NCBI GenBank assembly: GCA_963969595.1
Contig: OZ018409.1
Location: 30,889,282-30,953,281 of the forward strand
Direction: 5' to 3'
Length of the DNA stretch: 64,000 nucleotides
Source: Neckera pumila
Taxonomy: Eukaryota; Streptophyta; Bryopsida; Hypnales; Neckeraceae
The notes below the pieces were generated by a model. It ran no database searches. It had not been told where the DNA came from and saw only the letters and a program-made list of their open reading frames with translations. The first letter of the stretch is position 1. Each line of letters begins with the position of its first letter. Made by a program: the position numbers and the translations under genes. Shown here in pieces: positions 57,367 to 64,000 of the stretch.

Positions 57367-57956
57367 TCAGGTAACTTTTTAAATCATCAGGTACCTTTTT
57401 CAACCCTGGAATGAATCATCAGGTAATTTTTTCAACCCTGGAACTGAATGAATCGTCAGGTAACCTTTTCCACCCTGGAATGAATGACTCCGGAATATCA
57501 GGTAACTTTTTATAACCTGCAATGAATCATCAGGTAACTATTTCAACCCTGGAATGAATCATCAGGTAAGGTAACTACACCTAAAATCGCACAGTCCTTA
57601 AAAGCGCACAGCAGATATTCTTGCCTAAAATGTACTCCCACTATTCATATGACTCTATGATCGTTTTTAGGTGCATCCATTTTCAGCACTTTAAAAATTC
57701 GTAGTTTATTCACACGGTGTCTAAAAAATGCATTCTAAGAGAATCTAGAATCCTATTTTGATTACCAATGGGACCCCACAATTTATTTTTCAATATAATA
57801 GTGAAAACCATGCTGAATTGCTTAACTATGTGATTTAAGGTGCATTTACTTTAATTTTTTCAACCATGGAACTGAATGAATCGTCAGGTAACTTTTTCCA
57901 CCCTGGAATGAATGACTCCGGAATATCAGGTAACTTTTCAACCATGGAATGAATCA
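57367..57956. repeat. Minisatellite with 'ccctggaatgaatcatcaggtaac' type units
   Basis: Units of about 30-34 bp combine 'caaccctggaatgaat' with 'catcaggtaactttt'. Longer variants contain 'gactccggaatatcagg'. About a dozen units are split by R2 into left (57367-57568) and right (57852-57956) parts. The two parts share the same higher-order variants. Confidence 0.8.
57569..57851. mobile_element. Family R TA-flanked MITE inside the minisatellite (R2)
   Basis: The ends AGGTAACTACACC and GGTGCATTTACTT have TA on both sides (57567-57568 and 57852-57853). Intact minisatellite units show 'caggtaattttttc' with one TA, confirming the duplication. Length is 283 bp. Confidence 0.85.
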
Positions 57957-58162
57957 TCAATGTACTCATGTAGGGGTGATTTACCCTAGGCCTAGGCTAA
58001 GGAATGTTATTTTAAATAACAAGAAATAAATAGAAGATGGCATTGGATTGACCCACATTTCAATGTGCATTCTATTCCAATATAGGCAAACTTTAACTAT
58101 AAAAGGACGGTTGGTCCTTACGGAAATCATCTTTTTTGATACAATGTGAATCATTTGCTTAA
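57957..58162. other. Spacer with a W-like fragment
   Basis: 58100-58150 ('aaaggacggttggtcctta', 'gaaatcatcttttttgata') resembles the ends of family W. Only a fragment. Confidence 0.4.
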
Positions 58163-58552
58163 CCCCTAAAGACCCAAGGCCTTTTTTCTGCAAAAAAACA
58201 CTCAAAACTGTCAATTGTATATAATATACTTCTACTTAACAATTTTTTTGTCTCATAGACTGGAATGAATCAAAGCTTTCCAGATAGACAAAAATATAAT
58301 CTATGAGAAAAAAAATTAAAAAATTAAAATTTTTGCAAAATTTCTTTTGCTACCCCCTCTCCCCTATTTTGAGCTTATTTGGGCACAACTTTTGTTTCCA
58401 GGCACTGATTGAAAAAAAATTATATTCCCACAAAGTTTAGCAGTTTTTCTATCTTCCAAAAAGTTTAAAAAATAAATAAATAAATTATTCAGCTCGTAGG
58501 TACTTGTCCAAAATCCCATTTGTCCCCTGAAGGGACAATGGGCTTTTAGGGG
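58163..58552 (-). mobile_element. Family P element, internally deleted (P-h)
   Basis: The ends CCCCTAAAGACCC and GGGCTTTTAGGGG have perfect TTAA on both sides (58159-58162 and 58553-58556). At 390 bp the middle has been lost, joining 'ctcaaaactgtcaatt' to the right third of the element. Confidence 0.85.
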
Positions 58553-58793
58553 TTAAAAATATCCTAAGGCACTCATTGAAAGTGTCAACTTATTGTGCAA
58601 GACCTTCTTTTTTTACACAAAATTTCAAAATGAACATATGCACCTCTGTCTAACATACAAGGAATCTCTATCATCCATTAGACACTTAATGTTTGCATCA
58701 ATGTTATAGGGTTAATTCGTAATGGACAAGGCTAAGATTATGGAATCAAAGTTCAAAATCTTGTAAGAATTCATTTGACAAAGTATCAGTTAC
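58553..58793. other. Spacer with a possible W-like fragment
   Basis: 58663-58715 has 'tctatcatccattagacac', as in family W. No clear ends. Confidence 0.4.
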
Positions 58794-59641
58794 CTCCTAA
58801 AGTTCCATGACTATGTTTTCACTAAAAATGCTCAAAAACTATCTTTTTTTGTACGCATACCAAATTTTTGAAAAAAAGCATTTTTGACACATACAACTAT
58901 AGGATCTTGTAGTATGCTGACTTGATAACATGTGGAAAAAAATTCAAAAATTTCCACCGCATGGATTGCAAGATATAATAATTCAAATTCACTGAAATCA
59001 TTTTTTGGGCCCTGCAAAAAATAGGGCAGCTACACTTTGCAAGCTCACTTCTCTATGAAAAAATGCCCAAAAGGGTGGTGCTTCTTTGGATTCTTTTTCC
59101 TAGGCAAGTTGGCCACATGCTTGAAGAATTTCACATTATTTAAAACTGTACAACATATAGGAAAAAAATAGTAAGTAGAAAGAAGTAGAGAATGACTGAA
59201 AATACTAAATTGTTAAAAAATATTATGGATTAAAAAAACGCCAATTTCAATGGTTGCAATGTTTTAACAAGCAATTAGACTAGAGAATCCATAATTGCCC
59301 GCAAACAAAAAATCCTCATAACTTTTGACTCAATGATCCAGATGGAATGATTCAACGCTTTCTATGTGTATATAACTTTGGAAAACCAACTTCAAGTTTT
59401 TGTTTTTGAAAAGAGTGATTTTTTCAATTTGCCCGAACTACCCATTTACAAAATAACATATTAGGCCATAACTTTTGACTCATATTTTGAAATGTCATGA
59501 AATTTAGTGCATCATTATGAAAGATATTCCTTGTTTCCACCTTCTATTAATATTTGGGCCCAAAAGATGGAAATCTCTAGTCACATGTACTTGCCCAAAA
59601 TTCTGATGTAGCCAAAAAAATGCATGCTGGTCCTTTAGGGG
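58794..59641 (-). mobile_element. Family P element, second subfamily (P-m)
   Basis: The ends are CTCCTAAAGTTCC, after TTAC, and GGTCCTTTAGGGG, followed by TTTAA. Length is 848 bp. It aligns with P-l and P-j. Confidence 0.75.
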
Positions 59642-60939
59642 TTTAATTTTTAATTTTAAAAAAATAACCAAGCCTATGACTTTAGTAAGAACAAGTTGTC
59701 CTTGACCATTCATCAGGCACTTTCCAGTAGCCCCCTATATTCAAGTTGAAGTGAATGGATCACATGTTTGTTTGAATAGTATAACTCACTATTAATGTTA
59801 ACTCACAATCAATTACACATTCCCTAGTGTACAAAAGCTAATAGAATCTCTAATATTGCTAGTCGCTAAACCAAAATTGTAATTGACATATTTGCCAACC
59901 TTGACAAATAAGCGATTTTGCCATCCGAAGGAAAATCATTTAATAGGTCCAATCATTAATTGCACACTTTTCATCCAAAAAATGTTGGAATAGGCTTGTT
60001 TTCAAATATAAATAAAATATATTTTTAAATATAAATAAATATTTATAGAAGACTAACCAAATGTATAACGATTAAATATGGCAATTCAACTAAACCAACA
60101 ACTTTATAAAGACTAGCATGCCTACATTCATCTACCACTAGAACAATAGCACTTTTAAATTATAATGATATTATATCAAAAGCTTTGATGAAAACTTCCC
60201 AATGGAATGTACACAATTAGAACAATAATAGAAAATACATATAAAAAATAAACCAAGCTCAACACAACAAAAGTCCAAACGTACTAAATAAAATGTGCAC
60301 CCACGGTATACATACTTTTTACTAACTCACAATCAAAGATAGAAATCTATTATAAGGATGCTTTCCATTATTGCCAAAAAATTATTTTACCAACAATACA
60401 TATGGTGACAAATTTGTCAGCAATTGTGCACAATTCCAACAGTAAATAACCAACTAAACACAATATCATGCTAACATACCATTAATACAAATACCAGTTC
60501 CGCAAAGTAAAATTACACAAAAATAAAGACAAATACTAAATACAAATCGTATCCAACCAATATCTATCAAAGGATATTATTCAGCAATATTGCATACAAA
60601 AAATGGCTACTCTGAAAACAAATCTTCCCATACACAAAACTATATATTACCTAGACCTAGTGCAATACTTTAAACATACCACATTCAACAAGAAGAAAAA
60701 TATTGCCCAGAGTAATATTCCATCACCTCCTCTAATCCCAATAAAAATATATTTGATATATAAACCTACCCGACTACTCCTACTTGACTTGCACATTTCA
60801 ATAAAAAAAAATGTAACCAACATCAAGACATAAAAACCAATGACTACACTATAAGAAAATCCTACTTGTATGAAAATGATGGCACATACATTACCAATTC
60901 AAAACACACTCTAGTTGCAATGACTTTGAAAATCATACC
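59642..60939. other. AT-rich sequence, nothing recognised
   Basis: Very low GC and only short frames. An isolated CACTATAAGAAAA stretch at 60847 looks like a CACTA-type end, but no partner was found. Confidence 0.45.
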
Positions 60940-61730
60940 ATAATTTCCTTCAAAAACAATAAATATATTGGTGCCCGAAAGCAAAAGCTTTGCCACCCTG
61001 AGCCCAAAACAAAGGGTGGTGGGCAACACAAAAATATCACAAAAAAGTCAAAGTCAAATTTTCAACAATTTTTTCCCATAGATAGTATTTTGCCTATATA
61101 GAAAGATTTGATTCATTCTACTTGAACTAGTGATGAGAAAGTTATGGACAATCTTGTTTTGGAGGCAATCTAACATTCTCTTGGAAAAAAATAACTTAAA
61201 GTATTCATTTTTGAATGTGATTTTCACAATTTTTCAAATAAAATTATTTGACAAGGTTAAGTTTATTTGCTAGAACAATCTCACTATTGAGATTATTATA
61301 TTTCAATTCCACCTTAGAGCTATTAATGATTTATTTTTTTGTTCAATCTTAGACATACTTCTACTTAATAATTTTTTAAAGAATGAAAATCAAGTGTATG
61401 TTTCTTAAACAAACATTTAGACTTTCAATTCAATTCTTCAATGGAATTTTTTGAAGTCAAAGTCTATAGTACAAAAAAAATCCAAAATCTTGTGGTCATA
61501 GTCATTTGAAATTGGTAGAGTAGTGTTCAAATAAACTTTTTTTCCAACTTTGAATGCTAATATCTTCCAATTTGTATAGTCGAACTGCATAAAAATTTTA
61601 CCACATGATTTGAGACAAATAAAGTACAAGATCGTATGGTTAGATTTTTTTAAATTATGTTGCCTTGAGTGAATACATCAAAAGTGATAGTTTTGAGTGT
61701 GTTTTTTGATGAAAAATGGCTTTGAGACTA
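60940..61730 (+). mobile_element. Family P element, eroded copy (P-n)
   Basis: It shares ordered landmarks with P-e: 'ttggtgcccgaaagcaaaag', 'gagaaagttatggacaatct', 'aaggttaagttta', 'gctaatatcttccaattt' and 'aaattttaccacatgattt'. Neither end nor TTAA is preserved. Confidence 0.6.
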
Positions 61731-62729
61731 TACATGTTAATAACATCTGTCCATTCCTTGAATTCAAATATACCATTATACAACATCTAAACATCACAAT
61801 GCCTATACAACAAATCCACCCTCTACACCTTAAGATACAAAAGTCAACTCTGTACTTTTATAGAACAAAGCTCAAAAGGCTACAAACATACCTACCTATT
61901 ATGCCCCAATTATATTAAATCCTAAATATAGAAAATATAATATGTGTAACTATTATATAGATGGATCGCTCATATCACCTAACACTAATGCTAAAGGTGA
62001 TACATCATAAGATGAAATTTACTTTTAAGAAAATATATATTAGCCTAAAACTCCCTAGACTTGAAAACATCATGAGAAGTAAACTCGCAAAAATTCATAA
62101 AACATTAATTCTTACTTAAAACAACATCAAACCCACTCATATATTTACAAATGAACTTAATTTCCTCTACCTAATAATTATCATTTTAGAAATAATCAAA
62201 CTACTACAATGTCAAAAGGTCCCAACATACCTACATAATATACATGCACTTAGGAATATACAAAGAAATGAAGCAAAAAAACTAGCAAAAGAACAAACAA
62301 CAAAAGGATGGTTGCAAAAAACACCGGCTATTTTTGGTAGCATTTTGCAAAATTGCAGTTGACCTCCACTATACCTTTTGAAACATTAACTCACTGAATT
62401 TGAATTTTTGTTTGTTTATGGATGTCTTGGTTGTAATAATATCTCTTGTTATTCAGATTTAAGAAATAATAATTTTATTTTTAAAAGTCAATTTTGATCA
62501 TTTGTCACACCTTTGGGTTTAAAGGGGTTGAATATTATTGGGTACTTTAAATTAATAATTTAGAGCTGAAAATTATGTGGTCTATTTCCACACTGATAGT
62601 CAAGCATGATTTATTAAGGGACATTTAAAAATGTATCATTTCATGTCCTGTAAGTTTGTGCAAATAGGACTCCCTAGTATGCCCTTTTTTGAACATTGAA
62701 GATGGTTTTGACCTCATTCTTTTGGTGAA
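61731..62729. other. AT-rich sequence, nothing recognised
   Basis: No gene or element end was found. Confidence 0.45.
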
Positions 62730-63440
62730 ATTTCATCACCATCAAATCCTCACAAATGACCAATTTTTGGTTTTAAATTTTTACTATGGTTGGTTTATTA
62801 ATTATAAATTAAAACCTTGACATATCCCTTTTTTTGTGACATATTTCTGTAGGTAGAAAGGTGGAAATTTAAGTAAGAACTCCCCTATTTATTTTTTTGC
62901 ACTTCTCAATGATTATTTCTATTCATGTAATTATTATTTGTCACTTTGATTTAAAAATAAGATATACTTGGGAGAAATTGAAGTAAGAATTTGTCCAATT
63001 ATGTTTTGCAATTCACAAAAATTCATCCTTTTCACATATTTTCGTCATGTTGATTTGGTATATAAAACTAAAACTAAAGGGTAGATATTTAAACAGGGAC
63101 TTTCCTATTTATTTCTTGAATTTTTCTAAACTTCTTCTAAACATTAATTATTTGTCGATTCAATTTTATAAATAAAAACTAACAAGTGGAGATTTAAATT
63201 AGAACTTCCTCATTTATTTTTTGCAATTCTCAATGACTCATCTTATTTAAACATTATTCGTTATATTGATTTAAAAATTAAAAATAAAGGATAGAGAATT
63301 ATGTAAAAAATTTTAACTTTTATATTTTGCAATTCTCCAAGACTCCTTCCAATTATGATTATTTGTCATGTTGATATTAAAAAAAGAAAAAAAAGAAGTG
63401 AAGATTTAAAGAAAGACTTCATCTTTTCTATTTTGTAATT
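62730..63440. repeat. ~106-bp tandem array
   Basis: About six diverged units. Corresponding points ('gaaatttaagtaagaac' and its variants) fall near 62862, 62970, 63079, 63183, 63289 and 63392, a spacing of 103-109 bp. Each unit also has 'tatttatttttttgca' and 'atttgtcatgttgat'-like stretches. Confidence 0.7.
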
Positions 63441-63956
63441 TTTGAACTCTTTACAAAGTTGGTGGATAGGCAGTTACTGCCTCTTTTGAGGTGATTGTGT
63501 AAAATCATGTACAAATGCAATAGTAGGGTAGTTAGAAAATAAACTTTGCACACGAGGCACACTATAATTGGTTGGAAATGATTTTCATTTCCTTACATTG
63601 CATAAAATGTTTATACAAAACACGAGAAGTGTTTCAATGATCAAAATCACTAAAAGACTATTGTGTGCATTAGAGTCACCGTAAACCAACTGAATACAAA
63701 TAGGAGTAGATGCATTTTTTGCAGTGCCCTCACCATCACTCTCCACCAACCAGGTAGGACTTGAGGTAGGACATACAATTCCATCTTCAATGTCATCCAG
63801 CACAATGACATTGTCCACTAACTCCACTTGCTATTGTGCCTCACCCAAAACAATTCCTACAAGATCCCCAAACTTATAGCAATAATCAATATTCTTTTCT
63901 TTGTAGAATAATATATTCAAGCATTGAATAAATATAGTTATATTAATAAATTCTTG
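63441..63956. other. AT-rich sequence, nothing recognised
   Basis: An 80-codon minus frame (63585-63827) has a 'VIVLDDIEDGIVCPTSS' stretch of coding-like composition but no recognised domain. Confidence 0.4.
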
Positions 63957-63958
63957 TA

Positions 63959-64000
63959 CTCCCTCCTTGTCCCAAAATGATCTTCTGGTTCCCCTCAATT
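63959..64000. mobile_element. Stowaway-type MITE left end, cut by window edge
   Basis: CTCCCTCCTTGTCCCAAAAT follows TA (63957-63958), resembling the left end of the MITE at 40099 and of plant Stowaway elements. The rest lies beyond the window. Confidence 0.5.

Overview
This is a nuclear DNA window from a eukaryote, most likely of the green-plant (streptophyte) lineage. The evidence is one clearly recognisable gene with nine GT-AG introns. It encodes a COG0523/CobW-type GTPase whose motif spacing matches the plastid-type plant proteins, and it has a telo-box (AAACCCTAA) just upstream. The rest is AT-rich and gene-poor. No tRNA, rRNA, CRISPR array, LTR retrotransposon or bacterial-style operon was found, and the species cannot be named from this window.

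Layout. 0-16.5 kb: an inverted satellite-like array, then short DNA transposons, many nested in one another, ending in a 1.77-kb CACTA element (14778-16544) that carries a long hairpin. 16.5-20.6 kb: a GC-richer island with a decayed hAT/DUF4371-like transposase (17494-20368). 21.3-42 kb: nested miniature elements, plus a roughly 616-bp uninterrupted (TAA)n tract. 42.7-47.75 kb: the GTPase gene. 48-60 kb: the densest nesting, including U2 (53232-56746), which holds two TTAA elements, one of which holds two further elements. 60-64 kb: AT-rich sequence with few elements, a ~106-bp tandem array and a Stowaway-type end cut by the window edge.

The window behaves like an excavation of mobile-element layers. 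Families were defined by comparing filled sites with empty sites in paralogous copies inside the window. (1) Family P: fifteen copies or fragments of a TTAA-flanked element with CCCCTAAAG-type ends. After nested insertions are removed, nearly all full copies fall at 848-929 bp. The families named here F, H, V, W and X also use TTAA. These look like piggyBac-type (or Sola3-type) non-autonomous elements. (2) TA-flanked families Q, R, U, a large foldback and a Stowaway-type element. (3) Helitron-like elements with TC...CTAG ends inserted between A and T. (4) A CACTA element with a 3-bp duplication, a foldback with a 9-bp duplication, and a ~290-bp family (G) with no recognisable target duplication.

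The most unusual points are the abundance of TTAA elements, chains of elements that share one TTAA between neighbours, and a short motif (ATAACTTTTG, spacer, CCAAA, spacer, GAAA) that recurs inside several element families that otherwise look unrelated. No transposase for the TTAA, TA or Helitron families is present, so they must be mobilised in trans or be dead.
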